Shown here: positions 7,404 through 14,156 of the stretch, piece after piece
How positions within the stretch are numbered: the first letter of the stretch is position 1
Layout: each line of letters begins with the position of its first letter
Source: JBBRUG01 sp038247995
Lineage (GTDB): Bacteria; Chloroflexota; Chloroflexia; Chloroflexales; Chloroflexaceae
Reading direction: 5' to 3'
Assembly: GCA_038247995.1 (NCBI GenBank)
Contig: JBBRUG010000032.1
Location: 1 to 27,844, forward strand
Length of the DNA stretch: 27,844 nt
The notes under the pieces: generated by a model
Seen by the model: only the letters and a program-made list of their open reading frames with translations
Databases searched by the model: none
Told to the model about the DNA's origin: nothing
Made by a program: the position numbers and the translations under genes

Positions 7404-7420
7404 TCCTGAGCAGGGCGCAA
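7392..7420 (-). promoter_or_regulatory. Promoter of the psd-like/reductase operon
   Basis: On the minus strand TTGCGC (7420-7415), a 17-bp spacer, then TAGAAT (7397-7392). The start codon is at 7360, so the leader would be about 25 nt. Confidence 0.65.
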
Positions 7421-7570
7421 GCGGTAGTTACCGACTGAGCGGCTGCAAGCTCCATCAGGCCCAAAGACGAAAGACCAAGGCCGGACATCACATGGATCGC
7501 AGCGGCCTTCATCTTTGGGCTTTGGTCAAGCATCACGCTTCAGACGCTTCAGGCATAGGATACATGCAAG
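7421..7570. other. Gap between convergent/tandem minus-strand genes with imperfect inverted repeat
   Basis: No gene is seen. Near-inverse segments GCCCAAAGACGAAA (7459-7472) and CTTCATCTTTGGGC (7507-7520) pair at 12 of 14 positions around a loop that also holds GGCC/GGCC. It lies downstream of the XRE gene and could end its transcript, though no clean T run follows. Confidence 0.4.
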
Positions 7571-8290
7571 CTAGCCTTCAGCGAGCAACTCGGCAATATA
7601 GTGGAACGTCGCCCGGCGACCCTGAGGATGCAAGCGCCGCCAGAGATTCAGCAGCCGATCTTCATCGCCGGCAACCATGGGCGTGGGCATTGTGGCTACT
7701 GATGCAACGGAGTTGTATCTGGCAGGCTGATCGGCAGGCGGCATCTGCCCGAGTTCGGCGACAAGCGTCCGCGCATGCTCAACCGTCGCGGCTTCAGTCT
7801 CGGCATACGCAGGCGCAAGCTCGCCACCACGCGCCAGTACATCATTGGCGACAATCACCTGGGCAATGTCAAGCGGCGCAACACCCAGCACTTCCGCCAG
7901 ACGCTGAGCCTGGTCGGAGTCGGGCAGTGTATCATTCGCCAAATAGTTTCGCAGTGCGCCATCGCTAATCTTTGCTTCACGCCCCAGACGGGCACGTGAG
8001 AAGCGGTCGCCCATCTGAGCATCGAGCCAATCGCCGAAGGGCGGGACGGGATGCGGCGCAAGACTCATCCGGTCGCGCACTTCTTCCAACGACAAATCGA
8101 GCGCCTCGCCGATCTGTTCTAATGTCTTCGTGCGTGGGCGTTGGGTCTTCCCGACGATAAATTGGCGCAGGGAAATCGGCCCGATATCAAGTTCCGTGGC
8201 AAAATCACTAATCGACAACTCACGGCCCATTGCCGCATGAAACAATAACACCGACAGCGGCATACGGTCAGCGTTCGCAACACTCGTCAT
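7571..8290 (-). CDS. Transcriptional regulator with two XRE-type helix-turn-helix domains
   Basis: 239 residues. Two separate Cro/C1-type HTH units are visible. The first is at about 12-66 (ISDFATELDIGPISLRQFI, then RPRTKTLEQIGEALDL). The second is at about 85-137 (SRARLGREAKISDGALRNYL, then DSDQAQRLAEVLGV). A 60-residue Ala-rich linker leads to a short C-terminal block (LLNLWRRLHPQGRRATFHYI). No ligand or protease domain is recognisable. I start at ATG 8290, with GGAG eight bases upstream; a TTG at 8314 would add eight residues without a better ribosome site. It is divergent from the S9 peptidase across a 412-bp gap. It may control itself through that gap, but no target is proven. Confidence 0.82.
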   Translation of the reverse strand: MTSVANADRMPLSVLLFHAAMGRELSISDFATELDIGPISLRQFIVGKTQRPRTKTLEQIGEALDLSLEEVRDRMSLAPHPVPPFGDWLDAQMGDRFSRARLGREAKISDGALRNYLANDTLPDSDQAQRLAEVLGVAPLDIAQVIVANDVLARGGELAPAYAETEAATVEHARTLVAELGQMPPADQPARYNSVASVATMPTPMVAGDEDRLLNLWRRLHPQGRRATFHYIAELLAEG

Positions 8291-8702
8291 TGTTTGTGCT
8301 CCTACATAGTTCAAGCTTCAGTAGCACTTCGTATTACTAAGCAACCAGTAGATCACCAATCACACAAGGCGCACTACAGCAAGCTACGCCAAATCAATAC
8401 ACTTACTGGCTTCGAGAACACTTAACCCTTAAGACACTACAGATTAGACGTAGTATAAGCGCATTTAAACCCTCTGTCAAGCTGATCATCGTGGTATATC
8501 TTGCCGATTAACACACTTTTCGTAACAGATAACTATAGAATAGCAGAAATGAGTACGCCAGAAGCAGGTGCACTGGTTCAGCTTTATCACCCGATACGAT
8601 GTGTTACAATATTCTTGCATTGTCGGCGGCGCAACAGCTCAATTAAGGCGCTATCGCGCATGGCCGATCTGAAACCGTCTAGCGTAACACCTGGAAGCGC
8701 CT
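8291..8702. other. 412-bp divergent intergenic region
   Basis: No gene is seen. It is clearly more A+T rich than its surroundings. It holds a short palindrome CTTAA-CCC-TTAAG (8421-8433) and two -10-like boxes facing the peptidase gene: TAGAAT at 8536-8541 and TACAAT at 8605-8610, both with poor -35 matches. The peptidase ribosome site GGAAG lies just before 8703. It is a plausible control region for both flanking genes. Confidence 0.5.
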
Positions 8703-10751
8703 ATGACCGAGCGTACCCGCTTCACTGTCGATGATCTGTACGCGATGGACTGGGTCGAAGACGTGCAGATCAGTCCGGATAGTCGGCTTGTCACCTTCGT
8801 GCGCGTGAGCGTCGATCGGCAGCACAATCGCTATCGCCACGCCATCTATCTGGCCCCTACCGCCGGCGGGCCGCCGCGCCGCTTTACCGCCGGCACGCGC
8901 CAAGATCGCCAGCCGCGCTGGAGCCCCGACGGAACCCAACTTGCGTTTGTCAGCACCCGCGACGACGAGCGCGGGCAGATCTATGTGATCCGCATGGATG
9001 GCGGCGAGGCCCGCCAGGTTACGGCGTTGCCCAACGGCGCGAGCGATCCGGCCTGGAGCCCCGACGGCGCCCGCATCGCCTGCCTGTCGCTGGTGAATGA
9101 GGAAGAGCGCAATCAGGAAGCTGCCGCCGAGCCGCCGGCGCCACCGCTTGATGCCTGGGCAGCGCGCCGGGCCGCCGAGCAGCGCAAGTATGCCGAAGAA
9201 CAACGCAACGACCCGCGGGTAGTGACGAAACTGCCTTATCGCAGCGGTACAACCTTCTTCGACGACCGCCGCCGGCACATTTATTTGCTCGATCTGCCCA
9301 CCGCCGCCGAGCCGCCGGCCCCGGCGCGCCGGAGTACCGCCGGCGACCTGCACTATGCGCAACCGGCCTGGATGCCCGATGGCAGCGCACTGCTCACGAC
9401 CGCCACGCGCGATCCCGAGGCCGACTCGCTCTTTGCTTACTATGATGTACTGCGCGTACCGCTCGACGGCGGCACGCCGACAACGCTCACCGAAGCCGGC
9501 TTCTCCTACTTTGACCCGCGCCCCTCGCCCGATGGCAGCCAGATCGCCTTTCTGCGGCTCCACGAAGAGCGACTACTCGCCGAAGGCAACCGGGTGGCGA
9601 TCATTCCGGCGAGCGGCGGCGAACCGCACGATCTTACCGCCCACACCGACTTGAATGTGGAGCAATTTCGCTGGCAACCCGACGGCACAGGCGTACTCTT
9701 CTGCGCCGGCTGGCAGGGTGATGCACACGTCTACACAATCGGGCTACCCGGCACGCCAACCTATCGCGACGGCGCAACGTTCGTGGGCGGCAGCCGCATC
9801 GTCACCAGTTTTGATGTCGGACATGACGGCACGCTTGTCTTTGCTGCCGGCAGCGCCGCCAACCCCTGCGAGCTCTTTGTGCGCACGCCCGATGGCGTCG
9901 AGCGCCAACTCACCACGCTCAACGCCGCCCTGCTGGATGCGCGGATCGTTATGCCGGTTGAAGAACTGCGCTATAGCGCCCCCGACGGCGAAGTTGTCCA
10001 GGGCTGGTGCCTCTATCCGCCCGCCTTCGACCCCGCGCAGCGCTACCCTCTGGCCGTACATATTCACGGCGGCCCGCACACCATGTGGGGGGCCGGCTTC
10101 CGTAGTATGTGGCACGAATGGCAGACCAACGCCGCCGAAGGCTACATTGTCTTCTTCTGTAACCCACGCGGCTCCGACGGCTATGGTGAATCCTGGCGCC
10201 ACGCGATCTTCGGCAAATGGGGCGAAGCCGACATGCACGACATCCTCGCCGGGATCGACCTGCTGGTTGAGCGGGGCCATGTTGATCCCGAGCAGATTGG
10301 TGTTACCGGCGGATCGTACGGCGGGTATATGACAAGCTGGCTGATCAGCCACGACGACCGCTTCTGCTGCGCTGTGGCCGCACGCGGCGTTTATAACCTG
10401 ATCTCGCACCATAGCACCAGCGACGCGCACGAACTGATCGAGATGGAGTTCGGCGGCTTTCCCTGGGAAATGCACGAAGAGCTCTGGGATCACTCGCCAC
10501 TGGCCCACGCGCATAAGATCAATACGCCCCTGTTGTTGCTGCACGCCGAACTCGATTTCCGCGTACCAATCAGCGAAGCTGAACAACTCTTCGCGTTCCT
10601 GCGCCGGCAGAAAAAAGTGGTAGAACTGGTGCGTTACCCCCGCGAAGGCCACGAACTGACCCGCAGCGGTGAACCAAATCATCGCGCCGACCATATGCAC
10701 CGCACGCTCACGTGGTTCAATCGTTACTGTCGCCCAACAACCGAGCGCTGA
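8703..10751 (+). CDS. S9 family serine peptidase (acylaminoacyl/prolyl-oligopeptidase type)
   Basis: 682 residues without a signal peptide, so cytoplasmic. An N-terminal beta-propeller built of PD40/WD40-like repeats covers about 15-400 (recurrent PRWSPDGTQLAF, PAWSPDGARIAC, PRPSPDGSQIAF). The alpha/beta-hydrolase domain follows at about 425-680. The catalytic triad is visible: Ser538 (GGSYGG), Asp618 (AELDFRVP) and His650 (REGHE), and HGGPH near 455 forms the oxyanion side. Such enzymes trim short peptides, often acylated or blocked ones. The insertion at 130-170 (Glu/Ala/Pro-rich) is longer than usual. It starts at ATG 8703. The next small gene starts 54 bp downstream and may be co-transcribed. 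Confidence 0.93.
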   Translation: MTERTRFTVDDLYAMDWVEDVQISPDSRLVTFVRVSVDRQHNRYRHAIYLAPTAGGPPRRFTAGTRQDRQPRWSPDGTQLAFVSTRDDERGQIYVIRMDGGEARQVTALPNGASDPAWSPDGARIACLSLVNEEERNQEAAAEPPAPPLDAWAARRAAEQRKYAEEQRNDPRVVTKLPYRSGTTFFDDRRRHIYLLDLPTAAEPPAPARRSTAGDLHYAQPAWMPDGSALLTTATRDPEADSLFAYYDVLRVPLDGGTPTTLTEAGFSYFDPRPSPDGSQIAFLRLHEERLLAEGNRVAIIPASGGEPHDLTAHTDLNVEQFRWQPDGTGVLFCAGWQGDAHVYTIGLPGTPTYRDGATFVGGSRIVTSFDVGHDGTLVFAAGSAANPCELFVRTPDGVERQLTTLNAALLDARIVMPVEELRYSAPDGEVVQGWCLYPPAFDPAQRYPLAVHIHGGPHTMWGAGFRSMWHEWQTNAAEGYIVFFCNPRGSDGYGESWRHAIFGKWGEADMHDILAGIDLLVERGHVDPEQIGVTGGSYGGYMTSWLISHDDRFCCAVAARGVYNLISHHSTSDAHELIEMEFGGFPWEMHEELWDHSPLAHAHKINTPLLLLHAELDFRVPISEAEQLFAFLRRQKKVVELVRYPREGHELTRSGEPNHRADHMHRTLTWFNRYCRPTTER

Positions 10752-10805
10752 AGCAGCGCCCAGGCCATCGCTCAATCATATCAGCCACGAGGGAGGCTTC
10801 CGACA

Positions 10806-11069
10806 ATGAACGAGCCGACCAACCGCCCGGACAGCCAACACTGGGAAGGGCTTGCCCCCAACCAGGTGCTCGATGCCCTGGTTTATGAACTGTATAACCC
10901 GGTGAGTGTCTTGGGCAGCCAACTCAAGCGCCTTACCGATGACGAGGACCCCATCTCCGAAGAGGACTATGAAGCGATCTTCGCCCAGATGCACAACGCC
11001 GTACGCCAACTCAGCAAGACTGTCGTTAACCTCAAGCGCTATAGCGAAGGGCAGAAAAACCACGGCTAA
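10806..11069 (+). CDS. Stand-alone HisKA-like helical hairpin protein lacking the phospho-accepting His
   Basis: 87 residues. The pattern looks like the dimerisation and phosphotransfer (HisKA) helices of a sensor kinase. Helix one carries ALVYELYNPVSVLGSQLKRL and helix two AQMHNAVRQLSKTVVNLKRY. Where kinases have H-E-L-x-x-P this has Y-E-L-Y-N-P, so the His is Tyr (TAT, one base from CAT). There is no ATP-binding domain and no sensor domain. GGGAGG upstream supports the ATG. It could be a dimerisation decoy for a kinase or simply an unrelated two-helix protein. The resemblance is by eye, so the family call is moderate; the gene itself is likely real. Confidence 0.6.
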   Translation: MNEPTNRPDSQHWEGLAPNQVLDALVYELYNPVSVLGSQLKRLTDDEDPISEEDYEAIFAQMHNAVRQLSKTVVNLKRYSEGQKNHG

Positions 11070-11094
11070 AACGCCGGTAGCAGATTGATTTTCC

Positions 11095-11122
11095 GCTGCG
11101 GTTGGCTGCGTCAAACCGCAGC
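11095..11122 (+). terminator. Stem-loop after the HisKA-like gene
   Basis: GCTGCGGTT (11095-11103) pairs exactly with AACCGCAGC (11114-11122) around a 10-nt loop, 26 bp past the stop. No T run follows, so it is a weak or Rho-assisted terminator at best. Confidence 0.5.
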
Positions 11123-11179
11123 AGAAAGCTGAGCCCTTTGGGTATGTACAATTTTTGCATAGATCTACACAAAGGGGTC

Positions 11180-11208
11180 TTCTCAAGGGCGCAGGCGTAT
11201 GATACAAT
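11180..11208 (+). promoter_or_regulatory. Putative promoter of the RRM protein gene
   Basis: TTCTCA (11180-11185), a 17-bp spacer, then TACAAT (11203-11208). It would give a leader of about 230 nt. Confidence 0.5.
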
Positions 11209-11317
11209 CAGGCCGTCTAACAGCGTCACGTCGCCGCGCGAGTTCTCTCGACTTCGACCGAATCTCCCCGGCCCGCACGACCTCCACGCCTGAGGCACAG
11301 CACGGGACGTTGTGAAT

Positions 11318-11355
11318 ACTGTTCGTGCTCGGAGGCGAAACACGAACAGTTTCGC
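11318..11355 (+). promoter_or_regulatory. Two mutually exclusive hairpins in the RRM gene leader
   Basis: Hairpin 1: ACTGTTCGTG (11318-11327) pairs with CACGAACAGT (11341-11350), 10 bp. Hairpin 2: GCGAAAC (11335-11341) pairs with GTTTCGC (11349-11355), 7 bp with a 7-nt loop. They share 11341 and 11349-11350, so only one can form. A further small stem GCGGG/CCCGC lies at 11381-11395, 50 bp before the start codon. The gap 11123-11446 has no convincing gene. Confidence 0.6.
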
Positions 11356-11446
11356 GGATAGTGCGTTGGGTGGTTGGTATGCGGGGATGTTCCCGCAGGA
11401 CGCTGTGCTGCCGCTGTTGGGCGGGGTACGGAGGAGCTTGAGAGAT

Positions 11447-11755
11447 ATGCACGTGAAGCTGTTTGTCGGCAACCTGGCCTGGAGCGTCGATGACCAGAAG
11501 CTCGAAGAGGTCTTCGGCGAATTCGGCGATGTTCAGAGCGCACGCGTGATCAATGATCGTGACACGGGTCGCTCACGCGGGTTCGGGTTTGTCGAGATGG
11601 ACGTTGAGGATGTCGCTGTCGTGATCCGCAACACCGACGGGCTTGAAGTTGGTGGGCGGCCAATTCGGGTGAACGAAGCGGAAGACAAGGGCGGTTCGCG
11701 TGGCCCCCGCCGCGAAGGTGGCGGTGATCGTGGTGGCGTCAATCGGCGCTACTAA
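11447..11755 (+). CDS. RRM-type RNA-binding protein (glycine-rich, cold-shock Rbp-like)
   Basis: 102 residues: one RRM domain (about 3-80) followed by a Gly/Arg-rich tail. RNP2 is KLFVGNLAW and RNP1 is SRGFGFVEM, with the aromatic residues that stack on RNA bases intact. Such bacterial single-RRM proteins bind U/G-rich single-stranded RNA and are often cold-induced. I start at ATG 11447, just before the first RRM strand, with GAGGAG ten bases upstream. The open frame extends back to 11312, but that part lies in the structured leader and has no RRM content. The long leader with alternative hairpins suggests post-transcriptional control. Confidence 0.92.
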   Translation: MHVKLFVGNLAWSVDDQKLEEVFGEFGDVQSARVINDRDTGRSRGFGFVEMDVEDVAVVIRNTDGLEVGGRPIRVNEAEDKGGSRGPRREGGGDRGGVNRRY

Positions 11756-11879
11756 GCGCTAGTGCAACGCTCTGAGGGCGCGGAGTACTCGCGAACGAAG
11801 TGCGATTTGTGGTTATGGTGTGAATGGTCATCTGGGCTGGTTTTCGCCTCAGCCAGCTCGTTGTAGTCGAAGTACTTAC

Positions 11880-11904
11880 GCCCTCTGTTCGGTGAACAGA
11901 GGGC
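11880..11904 (+). terminator. Rho-independent terminator of the RRM gene
   Basis: GCCCTCTGTTC and GAACAGAGGGC form a perfect 11-bp stem with a GGT loop, followed by TTCTTATT. It is 125 bp past the RRM stop; the stretch between has no gene, only a weak GCTGG/CCAGC stem. Confidence 0.85.
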
Positions 11905-11941
11905 TTCTTATTGGATCAGCAACGCAGGAAGCGGGTTCACT

Positions 11942-12057
11942 ATGGCGCTGATTGAACTTACTCCAGCCGGCCTGTACTGTCCGCAGGGCGATTTTATATC
12001 GATTTTGAGGGCGAACCGACGGCGGAAGAACCTGAGACGCTTGATGCTGATGCTTGA
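11942..12057 (+). pseudogene. Remnant of a ligase-associated MBL-fold exonuclease gene
   Basis: The ATG at 11942 opens MALIELTPAGLYCPQGDF. This matches the very start of the metallo-beta-lactamase-fold exonuclease of the ligase-associated DNA-damage-response cluster (normally continuing YIDPW and then the HxHxDH metal motif). Here one base seems lost after GATTTT. In the shifted frame YID follows, then an acidic stretch (FEGEPTAEEPETLDADA) and a stop at 12057. The whole metal-binding domain, some 300 residues, is absent. The unshifted frame runs on as Arg-rich nonsense until it overlaps the antiporter ATG (12112). That the acidic stretch is the old C terminus is a guess. See also 13206-13606. 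Confidence 0.7.
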
Positions 12058-12111
12058 AACGCCTTGCCGCAGGCATCAGGCATCGGACATGTTGCTGCGA
12101 GGAACCATTTC

Positions 12112-13200
12112 ATGAGCATCTTGACGGGTGTCTTATTCGTAATCGGGATCTTTCTGTTAATCTTCGGCGCCGATTTGCTTGTACGCGGCTCGTCCCAGAT
12201 CGCAACTGCGGCCGGGATCCCGCCCCTGATCATCGGGTTGACGATTGTTGCGTTGGGTACGAGTTCACCTGAACTGGCCGTTAGTTTGCAGGCCGCCATA
12301 GCCGACCAGAGCGAGATCACGCTCGGTAATATTGTCGGCAGCAATATCGCCAATCTGTTGCTCATTCTTGGCGTGGCCGCCCTGATCGGGCCATTGCCCG
12401 TTGCCAGCCAATTGCTGCGCCGCGATCTGCCGATTATGATTCTGGTTTCGGTCGCCGTCCTGCTGATGAGCCTCGACGGATTGCTTAGCCGCATCGACGG
12501 CGCACTCCTTCTGATTGGCCTGGTGATCTATTTTTTTATCACGGTGCGTGGAGCGCGCTACGGCTCGCCGCCGCCAAGCGCAAGTGAATTGGAAGTGCGC
12601 AAACGTGGTCGCCAGCCCCTGGTTCTGTTTACGAATATCGCTTTAATCGCCGGCGGCCTGGCGCTGCTGGTTCTTGGCGCAAGCTGGTTGGTCGATGGTG
12701 CGGTCGCCTTCGCCGCTACCCTCGGCATCAGCCAGTTGATCATTGGCCTCACGATCGTTGCCGTGGGCACCTCGCTGCCCGAAATCGCCACGACGGTGAT
12801 CGCCGGCCTGCGCGGGGAGCGCGATATTGCTGTCGGCAATGTCGTGGGCAGTAATTTGCTGAACCTGCTCTGTGTTTTGGGCCTCACCCTGGTGCTGGAC
12901 CCGAATGGGATCGTTGTCCCAGCCTCAGCGATCCGGCTTGACCTGCCGGTGATGATCGGCGCGGCGGCGATCTGCGCGCCGATCTTCTTCACGCGCCAAC
13001 TTGTCTCGCGGCGTGAGGGCTGGCTGTTGCTCATGTACTACATAGCCTACACGCTGTACCTCGTTTTGGATGCCGTAAGCTTCCGCTGGCTCGACTCTTA
13101 CGCGGCCCTGCTGGGCCTGATTGTGCTTCCAGTGACCCTGACGATCGTGACCGTGCGGGTCTTGCGGGAGATCCGGATCAGGGAGATCCAGACAAGGTAA
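12112..13200 (+). CDS. Calcium/sodium antiporter (CaCA family, YrbG-like)
   Basis: A 362-residue inner-membrane exchanger with about ten membrane helices in two inverted halves. Each half carries the alpha-repeat signature: GTSSPELAVS (from residue 49), then GNIVGSNIANLLLILG; and GTSLPEIATT, then GNVVGSNLLNLLCVLG. The Glu residues in these repeats bind the cation. A hydrophilic loop (about 145-165) joins the halves. I start at ATG 12112, where the first helix begins, with GAGGA eight bases upstream. A start at 12064 would add 16 residues unlike the family. The gene sits between two DNA-repair gene fossils but is itself intact. It lies five bases before the ligase remnant, so it shared their operon. 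Confidence 0.93.
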   Translation: MSILTGVLFVIGIFLLIFGADLLVRGSSQIATAAGIPPLIIGLTIVALGTSSPELAVSLQAAIADQSEITLGNIVGSNIANLLLILGVAALIGPLPVASQLLRRDLPIMILVSVAVLLMSLDGLLSRIDGALLLIGLVIYFFITVRGARYGSPPPSASELEVRKRGRQPLVLFTNIALIAGGLALLVLGASWLVDGAVAFAATLGISQLIIGLTIVAVGTSLPEIATTVIAGLRGERDIAVGNVVGSNLLNLLCVLGLTLVLDPNGIVVPASAIRLDLPVMIGAAAICAPIFFTRQLVSRREGWLLLMYYIAYTLYLVLDAVSFRWLDSYAALLGLIVLPVTLTIVTVRVLREIRIREIQTR

Positions 13201-13205
13201 CTGCA

Positions 13206-13606
13206 ATGGATGCCTTCACGGAACTCTATACCGCGCTTGATGAAACTACGCGCACCAGCGTGAAACTGGCGGCGCTGATCACCGGTGGGTTCCGCGTTGG
13301 CGTGGCGCAGCGCCTCGTCACCCGCGCGCTCAGCGGCGTAAGCGGCATTCCCGACACAGTGCTTGCGCATCGGCTGATGGGCGATTGGCAACCCAGCGCC
13401 GCGTGGTACAAGGCGTTACTCGCCCCCGAAACCGCCGACGCCGATGTGAGCCGACCCGATCCATATTTGTCTCGCGCATCCATTGGAAGGCGATCCGGCC
13501 CAAATCGGGGATTGCAGTGCGCTTCCCGCGTATTCTGCGCTGGCGCCGCGACAAACCGCCTGCTGAGGCTGATAGCCTGGAGACGGTGCGGGCACTCGTG
13601 CGGTAG
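13206..13606 (+). pseudogene. Decayed ATP-dependent DNA ligase gene (cisplatin-damage-response type)
   Basis: Three blocks of one ligase survive, in three frames. Block 1 (13206-13469) starts MDAFTELYTALDETTRTS, the family N terminus. It jumps in frame to LITGGFRVGVAQRLVTRAL and AHRLMGDWQPSAAWYKAL, dropping roughly 100 residues. A one-base insertion near 13470 moves reading to LAHPLEGDPAQIGD (to about 13512). A second deletion then joins this to the C terminus, KSGIAVRFPRILRWRRDK, ending TVRALVR and TAG at 13604. The adenylation lysine motif and OB fold, some 350 residues, are gone. The last junction falls on AAATCGGGG (13502-13510), readable in both flanking frames, so a microhomology deletion is likely. 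A working protein would have about 500-550 residues; this one cannot work. Confidence 0.87.
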
Positions 13607-13608
13607 TC

Positions 13609-13641
13609 CGGTTCGTGTGGCGGTTGTACCCACACGAACCG
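13609..13641 (+). terminator. 12-bp stem-loop just after the ligase remnant
   Basis: CGGTTCGTGTGG (13609-13620) pairs exactly with CCACACGAACCG (13630-13641). It lies 3 bp past the old ligase stop and probably ended the former operon, and may now end the antiporter transcript. No T tract follows on the plus strand. Confidence 0.6.
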
Positions 13642-13652
13642 CAGCGATGCGC

Positions 13653-13935
13653 CTACAGCCGCGGCACAACTACAATTGGTGCAAGCGGAATGTTCCCCCG
13701 GCTGCGCGTGTGGCGCAGGGCAATATGTACCTGAACGTTCTGCGTCATAATCATAACGCTGCGCTGAATAAAATCGTCGTCGTCGTCATCGTCCTGGAGG
13801 ACGTTAACGTTGCTCGGTGCCGCCAGCGGCGCGGCTGCAGTTGTCGCCACAAGCGAATAGTGCGCCGCTCAGGGCGAACAAGATCGCAACAATAACCGAA
13901 CAGGGACGTAAAGACCGTTGGATACGCTCTGCCAA
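13653..13935 (-). pseudogene. Small exported poly-Asp protein, apparently frameshifted
   Basis: An AGGAG (13948-13944) eight bases before TTG 13935 opens a 43-codon frame: a basic start (AERIQRSLRP) and a hydrophobic core (SVIVAILFALSGALFA), a good signal peptide, ending at TAA 13804. About 80 bases in, a second frame takes over from GTG 13850: VATTAAAPLAAPSNVNVLQ, then seven Asp residues, FIQRSVMIMTQNVQVHIAL and a stop at 13653. Joined with a one-base shift near 13850-13856 they give a secreted protein of about 93 residues. Either the gene is broken or frameshifting occurs. The product family is unknown to me. It is last in the cluster that begins with the SpoIIE-type gene. Confidence 0.5.
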
Positions 13936-14150
13936 AAGTAAATCTCCTCTAAACAAGGGCGAATAGGACCGACACTTGAGTAGAGGAGCAGGTAGAGCAA
14001 TAAATACGCTTTTGCAAATTGCCCCAGATCGGTAATCCCCTCCAGGCTCCAGCGCAAGCTCCCGCCTGGTTCGGCAGTCGGCGCAGTCGGCGCCGTTGCA
14101 CACGCACTCAGCACGATGACCAGCAGGAGAAGCGGCCCTAACACTTTCAT
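13869..14150 (-). CDS. Small putative lipoprotein
   Basis: 93 residues. The N terminus MKVLGPLLLLVIVLSAC is a convincing lipoprotein signal (Cys17), followed by a Thr/Ala/Pro-rich spacer. The rest (RWSLEGITDLGQF, then a Leu/Tyr-rich segment) matches nothing I know, and the last 30 residues overlap the next gene's start in another frame. The ATG is six bases after the stop of the synthetase-like gene, so it belongs to that operon. The true C terminus is uncertain. Confidence 0.5.
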   Translation of the reverse strand: MKVLGPLLLLVIVLSACATAPTAPTAEPGGSLRWSLEGITDLGQFAKAYLLLYLLLYSSVGPIRPCLEEIYFWQSVSNGLYVPVRLLLRSCSP

Positions 14151-14156
14151 GGATTG

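Noticed and set aside
8679..9563. A 294-codon minus-strand frame opposite the S9 peptidase
   Set aside because: The peptidase has an intact triad and propeller repeats. The antisense product is Ala/Gly/Arg-rich without any domain.
11312..11446. N-terminal extension of the RRM protein
   Set aside because: The extra 45 codons coincide with the structured leader, are Arg-rich, and the RRM begins right after ATG 11447, which has its own ribosome site.
11942..12112. A 57-codon intact gene overlapping the antiporter start
   Set aside because: After the first 18 residues the frame becomes Arg-rich nonsense, while the shifted frame continues with the family's YID. Remnant status fits better.
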